Assembly: GCA_041287335.1 (NCBI GenBank)
Contig: JBEULM010000032.1
Location: 1 to 58,799, forward strand
Length of the DNA stretch: 58,799 bases
Reading direction: 5' to 3'
DNA from: Hydrogenobacter sp.
GTDB taxonomy: Bacteria > Aquificota > Aquificia > Aquificales > Aquificaceae
The notes under the pieces were generated by a model. That model saw only the letters and a list, made by a program, of their open reading frames with translations. It had not been told where the DNA came from and ran no database searches. Each line of letters opens with the position of its first letter. Position 1 is the first letter of the stretch. The translations under genes and the position numbers were made by a program. Shown in pieces: positions 1-8,776 of this stretch.

Positions 1-1
1 T

Positions 2-223
2 CACAAGTTAGAGCTTCACATGGCTGTCTTTGTCAATAACCTATTTACAAACCAAACACAGAAGATAATGGAAAGCAGTTTGCCTGAAGATGTTAAAAGG
101 CAAACCCTCCAGCTACTTCACAAGAGCCTCAAAGAATACCAGGCTTTGACAAAGGAAGAAAGAAAGGAACGGCTCAAGATAGCCATAAGCCATATTTTTG
201 ATGAGCTAACGGGTAAGGGGTAG
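2..223 (+). CDS. Hypothetical protein, C-terminal part (probably 5' truncated by window edge)
   Basis: The reading frame is open from the first bases of the window, so the first ATG at position 20 may be internal and the gene may begin upstream. From that ATG it encodes 67 residues, largely charged and predicted helical, with a Lys/Glu-rich stretch near the end (KEERKERLK) and the ending DELTGKG. No Shine-Dalgarno sequence is visible before position 20, which favours a truncated longer gene. I do not recognise the family and no function is proposed. It is followed by the repeat-rich non-coding block. Confidence 0.5.
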   Translation, partial: HKLELHMAVFVNNLFTNQTQKIMESSLPEDVKRQTLQLLHKSLKEYQALTKEERKERLKIAISHIFDELTGKG

Positions 224-238
224 GGTATTAACTCCATT

Positions 239-610
239 CCACAGGTTAAAGCATTAAGGGAGTTAAAACCAGTCAAAGCATTGAAAGACAAGGCTTTTAT
301 GCCTTTTAACATGTTAAAACCCTTCCAAGCCTTTACTGGCAAGGCTTTAAGGCATAGTCTTTTAACACCTGCGGGCGGGTTATAGGCTTTTAACACCTGA
401 AAACCCACCTAAGCCTTTACTGACAGGGCTTTCCTGCCATTTCTTTTAACATGTTAAATTAAACCCTCTTCAAGTGCTTGATAGACAAGCTTCAGAAGTG
501 TTAAAGAAAGGTTAAAGATTGGATGTAATTTAGTGGGTCATAATGGGTCATAGTGGGCTATTCAAGTTATTGACTGACAAGGCTTTTAAAAGGAGCTATT
601 TTCAAGGCTT
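239..610. repeat. Repeat-rich intergenic block with short degenerate repeats
   Basis: About 400 bp without a credible gene. It contains recurring words: CTTTTAACATGTTAAA at 303-318 and 443-458 (each holding the 12-bp palindrome TTAACATGTTAA), CTTTTAACACCTG at 359-371 and 387-399, AAGCCTTTACTGGCAAGGCT at 327-346 with a close copy at 411-430, and further ACAAGGCTTTT words near 288 and 578. A direct repeat GGGTCATA lies around 535-552. The AAGCC...GGCTT words can form small hairpins. Spacing is irregular and there are no uniform spacers, so it is not a CRISPR array. Function unknown. Confidence 0.6.
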
Positions 611-630
611 TGAAAGGCAAGGGTTTGAAA

Positions 631-703
631 TCGGGGTGAGGGGACTTGAACCCCTGACCTTCGGCTCCCGAAGCCGACGCTCTACCACCTGAGCCACACC
701 CCG
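631..703 (-). tRNA. tRNA-Pro (anticodon CGG)
   Basis: The reverse strand folds into a full cloverleaf: acceptor CGGGGTG/CACCCCG with discriminator A, D stem GCTC/GAGC, anticodon stem TCGGC/GCCGA with loop TTCGGGA giving anticodon CGG, and a T arm containing GGTTCAAGTCC. No CCA is encoded after the discriminator, so CCA would be added by nucleotidyltransferase. It lies 30 bp downstream of the coaBC stop codon on the same strand and may share its transcript. Confidence 0.95.
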
Positions 704-733
704 GAATAAGTAAAAATTATAAACGTTAAGGAA

Positions 734-1888
734 TTAGAGGGTGTCTATTATCCTTTTTATTATTAACTCCGCAGAGGAAAGCTTTTCACCGAGTTCTATC
801 TGCTCTTCTGTACCATCTTTATATAGTATGTATCCAGTGTGAAAATCTTTATCCATAACTTCCAAAGGGTTGGCAACGATCATGTCTAAGTTTTTTGCCT
901 TCAATTTCTTACGGCTGTTTTCCAGAAGGTATCCTTCCTCTTCAAGGGAAAAACCTACTAAGAACTTCCCATCTTTATGTCTGCCTAATTCTTCAAGTAT
1001 ATCCGGCGTCCTTACAAGCTTGAGTGTTATACTTCCAGACTTTTTCATTTTTCCTTCCTGTTTATTTTCCGGCATGTAGTCAGATACAGCAGCGTTCATC
1101 ACAATTATATCAGCCCACCTTTTCAGTTCCATAACCTTCTGATACATTTCCTGAGCTGACACTACCTTTAGTACTTCAATTTCTGTTGGCTCTTTTGCGG
1201 TTGTAAATCCAGCTACCACTTTCACCTGCGCACCGTACCATCTGAAAACACTCGCAAGGGCAAAACCCATCTTTCCGCTTGACGAATTGGATATAAAGCG
1301 TACGCTGTCTATGTGTTCCCTCGTTGCACCGCACGTGATCAGCACCTTTTTATCCTTTAAGGGTTTTGGTCTTATAGCATATTCTACCCAATCAAGTATC
1401 CTGTCTTCACTGGCGAGCTTTCCCTGACCTTCTTCTTCACACACGAGCTTCCCCTCCTCTGGCTCTATGATAATATGTCCCATAGCTTTTAGCTTTTGCA
1501 CATGCTCTCTTATGAGAGGATTTTGGTACATGTGTGTATTTGCAGCCGGGGCGATCAAAAGTTCACGATTGTGTGCCAAAACTGTTGTAGTGAGCAAGTT
1601 ATCACCTATACCTAAAGCTATCTTGGAAAGAGTATTTACACTGCAAGGTGCTATAACAAAAACATCGCACCACCTTGCAAGGTTTATATGGGCTAAGGGG
1701 TCATCTTGCCAATCTGAGTAAACTTTGTATCCAGTGAGAGCCTCAAAAGTAAGCCTGCTGACAAATCTCTCGGAAAAGGGTGTCATTATTACTCTAACTT
1801 GATATCCTTTCTTCTTTAAGGATCTCACAAGGTCACACGCTTTGTATATTGCTATACTTGAAGAGACACCGAGAAGGACGTTCGTCAT
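734..1888 (-). CDS. coaBC: Bifunctional phosphopantothenoylcysteine decarboxylase / phosphopantothenate-cysteine ligase
   Basis: Coenzyme A biosynthesis in the cytoplasm: couples cysteine to 4'-phosphopantothenate (CoaB) and decarboxylates the product (CoaC). The 384-residue length is normal for the fused enzyme. The N-terminal flavoprotein domain shows [11 protein letters not shown] (7-17), the active-site His in AHINLARW (about 68), [10 protein letters not shown] (81-90) and the substrate-recognition motif [11 protein letters not shown] (114-124). The C-terminal Rossmann-like CoaB domain has GATREHID followed by NSSSGKMG, and NAAVSDYMP with downstream lysines. Its start overlaps the kdsC stop by four bases (ATGA), so the two are translationally coupled. 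Confidence 0.95.
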   Translation of the reverse strand: MTNVLLGVSSSIAIYKACDLVRSLKKKGYQVRVIMTPFSERFVSRLTFEALTGYKVYSDWQDDPLAHINLARWCDVFVIAPCSVNTLSKIALGIGDNLLTTTVLAHNRELLIAPAANTHMYQNPLIREHVQKLKAMGHIIIEPEEGKLVCEEEGQGKLASEDRILDWVEYAIRPKPLKDKKVLITCGATREHIDSVRFISNSSSGKMGFALASVFRWYGAQVKVVAGFTTAKEPTEIEVLKVVSAQEMYQKVMELKRWADIIVMNAAVSDYMPENKQEGKMKKSGSITLKLVRTPDILEELGRHKDGKFLVGFSLEEEGYLLENSRKKLKAKNLDMIVANPLEVMDKDFHTGYILYKDGTEEQIELGEKLSSAELIIKRIIDTL

Positions 1889-2406
1889 TGAAGATAATAT
1901 TTTAACAAACCCTCAAGCTCTCCTCTTAGCTCAAGCAGGTACTCTATAGCTTCCCGGACAGCTCCGCTACCACCGTTTGCCTTCGTAACATACAGAGCGG
2001 TTTTCTTTACCAAATCCGGCGCATCATTCACCGAAATGGGAAAACCCACCTTCTTCAGTACGGGCAGATCCACGTAATCATCTCCGATAAAAGCTACCTC
2101 TTCGTAGCTCAAGCTGTTTCTACTGATTATATTCTCAAGTAAGGGAAGCTTTTCGTTGTATCCCAAATGTATTTCCTCAACCCCCAGCTCTTTTAACCTG
2201 TTTATCAGTGGTTTTGAATTTCTTCCGGATATGACTCCCGTTTTGATACCTACCTTTTGTAGCATTTTTATACCCAAACCATCTCTTACATTGAAAACTT
2301 TTATCTCCTCACCTCTTTCCGTGTAGTAAAGCTTTCCGTCTGTCAAAACACCGTCCACATCCATAAGGAGCAGTTTTATCCTTTTAGCTTTTTTGACCAG
2401 TTCCAT
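1885..2406 (-). CDS. kdsC: 3-deoxy-D-manno-octulosonate 8-phosphate phosphatase (KdsC-type HAD)
   Basis: Removes phosphate from KDO-8-phosphate on the way to CMP-KDO and lipopolysaccharide core. The 173-residue protein has the capless HAD C0 signature: nucleophile motif [10 protein letters not shown] (Asp16, Asp18), a Thr/Ser in GVISGRNS, and the metal motif GDDYVDLPV; the C-terminal [10 protein letters not shown] matches the KdsC tail that enters the neighbouring active site. The start is set at the ATG at 2406 rather than the TTG five codons upstream, because a TATATT box (2420-2425) lies just before it. Divergent from ccsA with a very short spacer. Occurrence with lptA/lptC in the window fits an LPS-bearing outer membrane. 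Confidence 0.9.
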   Translation of the reverse strand: MELVKKAKRIKLLLMDVDGVLTDGKLYYTERGEEIKVFNVRDGLGIKMLQKVGIKTGVISGRNSKPLINRLKELGVEEIHLGYNEKLPLLENIISRNSLSYEEVAFIGDDYVDLPVLKKVGFPISVNDAPDLVKKTALYVTKANGGSGAVREAIEYLLELRGELEGLLKYYLQ

Positions 2407-2443
2407 AGTATAATAATTCAATATAACCCTTAGGAGGAAGCGT

Positions 2444-3733
2444 ATGAACCTTTACGAATATGAGGCCTATGATAAGATATTTAGAAAATACGGGATCCCT
2501 ACACCAAAGTATATGTTTGATAACAGTTTAAGTGACAATCTTATCCAATTTATAAACGATTTGGGGGAGTGTGTAGTAAAGTCTCAGGTGCTTGTAGGCA
2601 AAAGGGGAAAGGCTGGTGCGGTAAAGGTGTGCTTTGATCCTCAGACTGCTATTGAAACCGTGGAGACCTTATTGAGATACCCCGTTTACGGTGAAATGCC
2701 TGTAGGAATAATTGTGGCTCAAAAGGTGAACATTCTCAAAGAGCTTTACGCTTCCGTTACATACTCAACGGAAGTTAGATCTCCCGTGCTTACTTTAAGT
2801 TTGGAAGGTGGCATGGATATAGAGGAAGTTCCTCCGGAAAAGGTAAGAACATGGAGCATAAATCCTCTAAAAGGACTTTATCCCCACATGGTGAGAAATT
2901 ACCTTTTAGAGCTTGGCTTTCCTCAAGAGTACATGGGAGTTCTCAGAGAACTTTCGGAAGTTATATCCAACATGTACAGAGCCTTTTGGGAAGCTGAAGC
3001 GCGACTTTTAGAGATAAACCCCCTTGCTATATGTGATGTTGATGGAAAACTGAAGGTCTACGCTCTTGATGCGGTTGTAACTATAGATGATGATGCTCAA
3101 GTACCGCCTTCCAAAATATATGGTGTAAGAACTGCTATGAAGAGACCTCCAACTGAAAGGGAGGTAGAGGCATCCCTGATAGACAGGGATGATCATAGAG
3201 GAAAGGCAGGTTCTTATGTAGAGGTGGATGGTGATATTGCTATGATGACCTTCGGTGGAGGAGGTTCTACGGTTACCATAGAGACTACTTACGCGGTTGG
3301 ACTCAAACCCGCTAACTTCACCGACATAGGTGGGAATCCCCCCGCTGAGAAGATGTACAAGATAACGAGAATAATCTTATCAAAGCCTGGTATAAGGGGA
3401 GTGCTTGTATGCGGTGGAACAGCCAATAATACGAGGATAGATGTAACACTTGGTGAAGGAGTAGCGAACGCTATAAGAGATCTCCATAAGGAGGGTAAAC
3501 TGAATCCCGATTGGATATGGATAGTGCGCAGAAATGGACCGGAAGCTCAGAAGGGTCTTAGGATGCTCTTTGAAGCCTTTAAGGAGTGTGGCGTAAAGGG
3601 GGAGATATACGACTCCTCTCTGCCTTTGACGGAGGCTCCCATAAGACTCAAGGAGTTACTTGACAGATGCTCATCCTTAGAAAAGGAGGATAGACATCTG
3701 ACCGAAGAGCAGGCAAAAGACTTGGGAGTGTAA
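2444..3733 (+). CDS. ccsA: Citryl-CoA synthetase large subunit (ATP-grasp, succinyl-CoA synthetase beta-like)
   Basis: 429 residues: an N-terminal ATP-grasp region ([28 protein letters not shown] near 52-62; LLEINPLAI) and a C-terminal CoA-ligase-like region. It is longer than SucC (about 386-388 residues) and, where SucC has a GGIMRCD motif, it has [13 protein letters not shown], which points to the citrate-specific branch. In Aquificaceae this subunit pairs with CcsB to make citryl-CoA from citrate, ATP and CoA; a separate lyase then cleaves it in the reductive TCA cycle. A strong Shine-Dalgarno AGGAGG precedes the ATG. No ccsB lies in this window. The alternative is an unusual succinyl-CoA synthetase beta subunit. 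Confidence 0.83.
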   Translation: MNLYEYEAYDKIFRKYGIPTPKYMFDNSLSDNLIQFINDLGECVVKSQVLVGKRGKAGAVKVCFDPQTAIETVETLLRYPVYGEMPVGIIVAQKVNILKELYASVTYSTEVRSPVLTLSLEGGMDIEEVPPEKVRTWSINPLKGLYPHMVRNYLLELGFPQEYMGVLRELSEVISNMYRAFWEAEARLLEINPLAICDVDGKLKVYALDAVVTIDDDAQVPPSKIYGVRTAMKRPPTEREVEASLIDRDDHRGKAGSYVEVDGDIAMMTFGGGGSTVTIETTYAVGLKPANFTDIGGNPPAEKMYKITRIILSKPGIRGVLVCGGTANNTRIDVTLGEGVANAIRDLHKEGKLNPDWIWIVRRNGPEAQKGLRMLFEAFKECGVKGEIYDSSLPLTEAPIRLKELLDRCSSLEKEDRHLTEEQAKDLGV

Positions 3734-3736
3734 TTA

Positions 3737-4480
3737 TTACCTAACGCCGCACTCGGTGAATTTACTCCTTATTGAGGATAGTATTTCTCCAAACTCTTCG
3801 TCGGAATAAGTGGTTTTGTTAGAAAATGTTGGATCAAGAGTCTTATCAGGGAGGAACTTCTGAAGGTAATATCTCTTCGCTCCTTCTATGATCTCAGCTA
3901 TCTTCATTATATCCTCTTTTGTTAGCTGTTCTTTAACCACGGTAGTTCTAAATTCGTAATCTACTCCAGAACTCATTATGAGGTTTATGCTTTTGTGGAT
4001 CGCCTTAATATCCACCTTTGCCCTAACTACCTCCATATATTTATGGGGAGGTGCTTTTACATCCATAGCAACATAATCAATAAGTCCATCTTTCAAGAGT
4101 TCTTCTATAACCTCAGGCATAGATCCGTTCGTGTCAAGTTTTACAGAGAAGGGAAGCTTCTTAACTTTTAGTATGAAATCTTTAAGCCCAGTATGTATGG
4201 TTGGTTCCCCACCAGTGATGACCACACCTTCGAGTTTTCCTATCCTTAAATTTAGAAATTGGAGGATATCTTCTTCGGGTATGGTTTCTCCGAAATGTTC
4301 TGGAAGAACAAGTTCGATATTATAACAGTAAGGACATCTGAAATTGCATCCTTGGGTGAACACTATACACGAGATCTTACCGGGGTAGTCTATTAGACTA
4401 AACCTCTGAAAGCCTCCTATTTTAAAAAGGCAGTGAGGACTTTTGTTGTTTTCTGAATGTTCCTTGTAACTCCTAAGCAT
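3737..4480 (-). CDS. nrdG: Anaerobic ribonucleotide reductase activating enzyme (radical SAM)
   Basis: Radical-SAM activase that installs the glycyl radical on NrdD. 247 residues; the [4Fe-4S]-SAM motif is CNFRCPYCYN with Cys45, Cys49 and Cys52, followed by the SAM-binding VITGGEPTIH near 87-96. FSLIDYPGKISCIVFTQGC before the cluster is typical of pyruvate-formate-lyase-activase-like NrdG of thermophiles. Its ATG shares one base with the nrdD stop codon (TGATG), so it is co-translated. Its stop lies only three bases from the convergent ccsA stop, leaving no room for a classical terminator. Confidence 0.92.
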   Translation of the reverse strand: MLRSYKEHSENNKSPHCLFKIGGFQRFSLIDYPGKISCIVFTQGCNFRCPYCYNIELVLPEHFGETIPEEDILQFLNLRIGKLEGVVITGGEPTIHTGLKDFILKVKKLPFSVKLDTNGSMPEVIEELLKDGLIDYVAMDVKAPPHKYMEVVRAKVDIKAIHKSINLIMSSGVDYEFRTTVVKEQLTKEDIMKIAEIIEGAKRYYLQKFLPDKTLDPTFSNKTTYSDEEFGEILSSIRSKFTECGVR

Positions 4481-6495
4481 CAGGATATTCTCTCCTTTTT
4501 GAAAGCCCTTCTTAGCTTGAATTCTTCCCTTTTACCTTCATTCCACTGATGGACAGGTCTTAAGTAGCCCACTATCCTTGAATATATTTCCGTTTTTGCT
4601 CCACACAATGGACATACCTCTTTTTCTCCAGATATATAACCATGATTTGGACACACGCTAAAAGTTGGGGTTATGGTAAAGTAAGGTAATCTGTAGTTTT
4701 CGCAAACCTTTTTTATAAAGTTTTTAAGTGCCTTCGTATCGTATATCCGCTCACCTATAAAAAAGTGAAGTACGGTTCCTCCGGTGTACTTGACTTGAAA
4801 CTCATCCTGTAAGTCAAGGGCTATAAAGGGATCGTCCGTATAATTTACGGGAAGTTGAGTGGAGTTTGTGTAAAACGGCTCCGCTCCTTCACGATACCTA
4901 TCCTCATTGGCAACAATTATGTTGGGAAATCTTTTCTTGTCTAGCTTGGCAAGTCTGTAGGCTGTTGACTCTGCAGGTGTAGCTTCAAGATTGTAGTTGT
5001 TTCCAGTCTCTTCTTGAAATTCAAGCAACTTTTCTCTCATAAAGTCAAGTATGCGAAGGGTGAAGGACCTACCTGCGTCCGTATATATAGGTTCACCAAG
5101 AAAGTTCAGGCAAGCTTCATTCATTCCAACCAAACCTATGGTGGAGAAATGATTTTTCCAATACTCGCCAAACCTCTCCTTTACGTTCCTTAGATAAAAC
5201 TTGGAGTAAGGATAAAGCCCTCTCTCCGTGAGATCCTCAATGATCTCTCTCTTTCTCTCAAGGCTTTCTTTGATGAGTTCCATCAGATGGGATAGTCTCT
5301 CAAAGAACTCCTCTTCAGAGCTGGACAAGTAGCCTATTCTGGGCATATTTATGGTAACAACGCCTATTGAACCAGTGAGTGGATTAGCACCAAAATAGCT
5401 TCCCCCCCTTCTCTCAAGCTTCTTTACCTCAAGTCTCAACCTGCAACACATACTTCTCACATCCTCTGGCTTCATTTCGGAATTTACAAAGTTGGCAAAG
5501 TACGGTATTCCATACTTACCGCTCATTTTCCAAAGACCTTCGTAATTGGGATTATCCCAGTCAAAATCCTTGGTAATGTTGTAAGTAGGGATCGGAAAGG
5601 TAAATACCCTTCCTCTGGCATCTCCTTCCGTCATAACCTCAAAGAAAGCTTTGTTTAACATATCCATTTCTTCCTGAAACTCCCCGTAAGTTTCGTTCTT
5701 TATTTCTCCACCTACAAGAACGCCTTGATGCCTGTAATACTCGGGAACCTTTAAATCAAAGGTAAGGTTAGTAAAAGGTGCCTGAAAACCCGTTCTTGTA
5801 GGTACATTAAGATTGTATACAAACTCCTGTATAGCTTGCTTTACCTGCTTGTAACTAAGTCCATCATACCTGATGAAAGGTGCAAGAAGAGTATCAAAAT
5901 TGGAAAAAGCTTGTGCGCCAGTAGCTTCACCTTGCAAAGTATAAAGAAAGTTAACTACCTGACCGAGCGCTGAGCTAAAGTGCTTGGGTGGCTTACTTTC
6001 TGTTTTACCGGGAACGCCTCTAAACCCGGTAGCCATGAGATCCCACAAATCCCATCCTACGCAATATACACTTAAAGCCTGTAGCTGATGTATGTGGAAA
6101 TCGCCTTCCGTATGTGCCTTTTTTATGTCTTTACTGTATATTTTATTGAGCCAATAGTCCCTACTTGCGTGTGACGTTACATAAAAGTTAAGCCCTTGAA
6201 GTGAGTAAGTCATATTACTGTTTTCTCTTACCTCCCAGTCTTCTAAGTTTATGTATTTATCAATGAGTTCAACGTTGCTTCTGTATAGTATAAAGGCTTT
6301 GGCAAGCTTTTTAAAAGGACTTTCCAAAAGCACCTCTTCTACTATACGGAAAAACTCGCTTTCGCCGGGTTGTACATCTCCGACCCGTTTGACCACTTGC
6401 GAAATTATACTTTCTATTTCTTCGTCTTTTATCCCTCCCTCTTCAATTGCGAGATTCCTTATAATACTTACTGCAAGATCTTCTATATCGCTCAT
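4480..6495 (-). CDS. nrdD: Anaerobic (class III) ribonucleoside-triphosphate reductase
   Basis: Reduces ribonucleoside triphosphates to deoxy forms under anoxia with a glycyl radical. 671 residues. The C-terminus shows the zinc site CPNHGY...CPLC (Cys615, His618, Cys628, Cys631) and the glycyl radical motif SRIVGYLRPVHQWN with Gly643. Residues 1-90 resemble a short or degenerate ATP-cone region. Upstream genes end 10 bp before it and no Shine-Dalgarno is seen; a TAAAAT word just before the ATG suggests a near-leaderless start. It fits an organism able to grow at very low oxygen or by nitrate respiration. Confidence 0.95.
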   Translation of the reverse strand: MSDIEDLAVSIIRNLAIEEGGIKDEEIESIISQVVKRVGDVQPGESEFFRIVEEVLLESPFKKLAKAFILYRSNVELIDKYINLEDWEVRENSNMTYSLQGLNFYVTSHASRDYWLNKIYSKDIKKAHTEGDFHIHQLQALSVYCVGWDLWDLMATGFRGVPGKTESKPPKHFSSALGQVVNFLYTLQGEATGAQAFSNFDTLLAPFIRYDGLSYKQVKQAIQEFVYNLNVPTRTGFQAPFTNLTFDLKVPEYYRHQGVLVGGEIKNETYGEFQEEMDMLNKAFFEVMTEGDARGRVFTFPIPTYNITKDFDWDNPNYEGLWKMSGKYGIPYFANFVNSEMKPEDVRSMCCRLRLEVKKLERRGGSYFGANPLTGSIGVVTINMPRIGYLSSSEEEFFERLSHLMELIKESLERKREIIEDLTERGLYPYSKFYLRNVKERFGEYWKNHFSTIGLVGMNEACLNFLGEPIYTDAGRSFTLRILDFMREKLLEFQEETGNNYNLEATPAESTAYRLAKLDKKRFPNIIVANEDRYREGAEPFYTNSTQLPVNYTDDPFIALDLQDEFQVKYTGGTVLHFFIGERIYDTKALKNFIKKVCENYRLPYFTITPTFSVCPNHGYISGEKEVCPLCGAKTEIYSRIVGYLRPVHQWNEGKREEFKLRRAFKKERIS

Positions 6496-6505
6496 ATAAT
6501 TTATT

Positions 6506-7519
6506 TTAATACAGGCTTATCTTCGTTTTCTTTTTCTCCATAAAACCTTTTCTGAGTTGATACCCCTCTTGAGGATAAAGCCCGTAAAATAGGTTTTGTA
6601 CGTGGTTACCCTCTACAAAGAAAGACCATCTTTCTAAAGAGCTTCCAACTAATAAGCTTGCGTATGTGAGAACGTAAAAAGCGTAGTTGTAGTTTTGGGT
6701 TACCAAGGAGTAAAGTACCAACAGTATAGGTAACACGAAGGTAAGTATGTAAGCTATCGGGAGAACGAAACTTAGCATTTCTTTACCCTTTCTGTAGTAA
6801 AACTCTTCCGTACAGTAATTGCTGGTAGTAGTCCCAGTATCAAGTACCCTTATGGATCTGTTGTGTGGAAGGTTTAAAGCCTCGTTTATGGTAGGTCTTT
6901 TGATGTAGAACTGTCTTATGTTAAAGGCAAGCCTGAAGGCAAGACCCAAAGAGAGGAAGAGGAGGGTAAGGAAAAGGTAAGTGTTTATAAACTCAGGTCT
7001 GTAGTGATATGTAAGAGCCAAAAAGGCAGAAGATCCAAGCATCAGATACATGTTAAGGTAGTACAGAACAGTCAAAGAGGTGTTCCACTCAAGCACAAAT
7101 TTGTTAGAGGCGTATATCATTGCGGTGGAAAAGGCAGAAAGCCAACCGAGTATAAAAGTGAGGATGCCAAAGAAGTGAATAATAAAGGGTGAAACCTTAA
7201 GGTAATAGGAAAGACCAAACAAAAGTAGTGTAAAGCCATAAGCTCCGCTAAAAACCGCTTCTCGGGAAAGCCAGGAGGTGTGAAACCTCTTTATAGCCTT
7301 CCAAGCCCTTAGCTTGTGTCCCAAGTGAAAGCTGGCACCTACGGCTCCAAGACCTATGAGGATTAAAGAGACAACCACAGAAACAAGCATAGCCCTTTCT
7401 GGCATTGCGGTTTGTTTGCCAAAGAGGGTTAAAAACTCCATAAAGTAGGTAAAGGTAAATAGTCCTATGGAAGTGCCAGCAGTTAAGAAAAACCATATTA
7501 AAGAAAGGGGTGGATGCAT
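6506..7519 (-). CDS. soeC: DmsC/SoeC-type membrane anchor of a molybdopterin oxidoreductase
   Basis: Integral membrane quinone-interacting subunit, 337 residues with about eight hydrophobic helices and the start MHPPLSLIWFF, which resembles the opening of DMSO-reductase-type anchors such as SoeC. The start was moved 12 codons downstream of a possible TTG because an AAGGAGG Shine-Dalgarno lies directly before the ATG at 7519. It is the last gene of the unit and begins one base after the stop of the Fe-S subunit. Inferred role: passes electrons from the Fe-S subunit to the quinone pool. The symbol is tentative; a polysulfide or other reductase anchor is possible. Confidence 0.72.
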   Translation of the reverse strand: MHPPLSLIWFFLTAGTSIGLFTFTYFMEFLTLFGKQTAMPERAMLVSVVVSLILIGLGAVGASFHLGHKLRAWKAIKRFHTSWLSREAVFSGAYGFTLLLFGLSYYLKVSPFIIHFFGILTFILGWLSAFSTAMIYASNKFVLEWNTSLTVLYYLNMYLMLGSSAFLALTYHYRPEFINTYLFLTLLFLSLGLAFRLAFNIRQFYIKRPTINEALNLPHNRSIRVLDTGTTTSNYCTEEFYYRKGKEMLSFVLPIAYILTFVLPILLVLYSLVTQNYNYAFYVLTYASLLVGSSLERWSFFVEGNHVQNLFYGLYPQEGYQLRKGFMEKKKTKISLY

Positions 7520-7520
7520 A

Positions 7521-8219
7521 TTAGCCTCCTTTATAGTGTTTTTGCATAACCTCAAGAAAGAGAGGGTTTTCTGGCTTTAAGAGGTGGTCATCAAAATGAA
7601 TTTTGGTTTCTGTTCTGGGAAGATAGTGGTTGGCGGGGTTTGTGCCCATATCTGGGAATAGCACAAAGCCGTTGCGCTCCTTTATAACCTTATACACCTC
7701 GCTGTTGGGGTCTTCTATATCTCCAAAGAAGCGAGCCTTTGCGGGGCATGTTAGCACGCAGGCAGGTTTTCTGTGTTCTGGCGGTAAAGACTCATCGTAT
7801 ATCCTGTCTATGCAAAGGGTGCATTTTTTCATAACCTTGTCAGCTTCGTCAAACTCTCTACAGCCATAGGGACAAGACCAGGAGCATAGCTTACAGCCTA
7901 TGCAATCATCGTAATTGACAAGCACTATACCGTCCTGCTCTCTTTTGTAGCTGGCACCGGTGGGGCATACAGGCACGCAGGGAGAGTCCTGACAGTGCAA
8001 ACAAGACTTAGGAAGGTGAAAGACCTGCGTATTTGGAAACTCACCCACTTCATAGGTCATTATCCTGTTATACCACACACCTTGAGGTTCCCTTCCGTAG
8101 GGGTCAAAGTCAGAAAGGGGTCCAAAAGATGCCTGCGTGTTCCACTCTTTGCAGTTTGTAGCACAGGCATGACATCCAACACAGGTGTTTAAGTCTATAA
8201 CCAAGGCATACTGTGGCAT
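7521..8219 (-). CDS. soeB: Four-cluster Fe-S electron-transfer subunit (DmsB/SoeB-like)
   Basis: 232 residues with the four ferredoxin-like Cys groups of the DmsB/PsrB/SoeB family: DLNTCVGCHACATNCKEWN near residues 9-27, CLHCQDSPCVPVCPTGA, CIGCKLCSWSCPYGC, and CTLCIDRI...CVLTCPAKA. This arrangement carries electrons as four [4Fe-4S] clusters between the molybdenum site and the membrane anchor. No signal peptide, in agreement with a cytoplasmic catalytic module. It lies directly after the two Uma2 genes and before the anchor. The start ALVIDLNTCVGCHAC matches what I recall of SoeB-type proteins. Confidence 0.8.
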   Translation of the reverse strand: MPQYALVIDLNTCVGCHACATNCKEWNTQASFGPLSDFDPYGREPQGVWYNRIMTYEVGEFPNTQVFHLPKSCLHCQDSPCVPVCPTGASYKREQDGIVLVNYDDCIGCKLCSWSCPYGCREFDEADKVMKKCTLCIDRIYDESLPPEHRKPACVLTCPAKARFFGDIEDPNSEVYKVIKERNGFVLFPDMGTNPANHYLPRTETKIHFDDHLLKPENPLFLEVMQKHYKGG

Positions 8220-8221
8220 GT

Positions 8222-8776
8222 TTATACCTCCGAAAAGACTTCAGAAATTTCCAATTCAAGCTCTAAGACTTCTGAAAAAACCTTGCCTTTTCCTTCTGCC
8301 CTGCAAAGCATTTTAAAGCCCTCTTGTGTGTTTTTGTATATCCCTACAGACTTTTCTATGGGGTCAATAATCCAGTATTCCCTTACTCCAGCCTTCTCAT
8401 AGACATTCTTTTTTATTTTAAGGTCGTAGTAGGCGTTTGAAGGCGAAAGTATCTCAATAACCACATCAGGAGATCCATAAACACCCTCTGAAGTAATCTT
8501 AGCCTTTGAACCTTTTAGAATTACCATAAGGTCTGGATGGTAGGCATCTTCTTCATCAAGGTATAGGTCAAAGGGTGCGTAAATTACCTCTCCCTTGCCT
8601 GCCTTCTTCAAAAGCCCATAGAGTTTTACAAAAAGTCTTTTAGAATTTTTAAAATGCTCAAAACTTGGGCTTGGGCTCATTACAAGCTCCCCCTCTATCA
8701 GCTCATATGGACTTCCTTCTGGCAGTTTTTCATAATCCTCTACCGTGTATTTCTTTTCCTTTTCCAAAAGCCTCAT
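8222..8776 (-). CDS. Uma2-family (DUF820) PD-(D/E)XK nuclease-fold protein, second copy
   Basis: 184 residues. Shows the Uma2 pattern in order: YTVEDYEKLPEGSPYELIEGELV near the start, YHPDLMVIL (acidic residue of the nuclease core), VVIEILSPSNAYYD, then the lysine-bearing IKKNVYEKAGVREYWIIDP. The family is restriction-endonuclease-like but its cellular role is poorly known. It is a paralogue of the adjacent upstream gene, with whole blocks identical, and its ATG overlaps the stop of that gene (8773-8776). The placement, two bases before the Fe-S subunit start and inside a respiratory operon, is unusual. Confidence 0.85.
   Translation of the reverse strand: MRLLEKEKKYTVEDYEKLPEGSPYELIEGELVMSPSPSFEHFKNSKRLFVKLYGLLKKAGKGEVIYAPFDLYLDEEDAYHPDLMVILKGSKAKITSEGVYGSPDVVIEILSPSNAYYDLKIKKNVYEKAGVREYWIIDPIEKSVGIYKNTQEGFKMLCRAEGKGKVFSEVLELELEISEVFSEV

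Noticed and set aside
118-408. Minus-strand 96-residue open frame with repeated ALTGFNSLNALT-like words
   Set aside because: It is the translation of the non-coding repeat words, overlaps another frame antisense, and has no ribosome site.
239-610. Possible CRISPR array
   Set aside because: Repeats are short, of several types, imperfect and irregularly spaced, with no spacers of constant length and no cas genes in the window.
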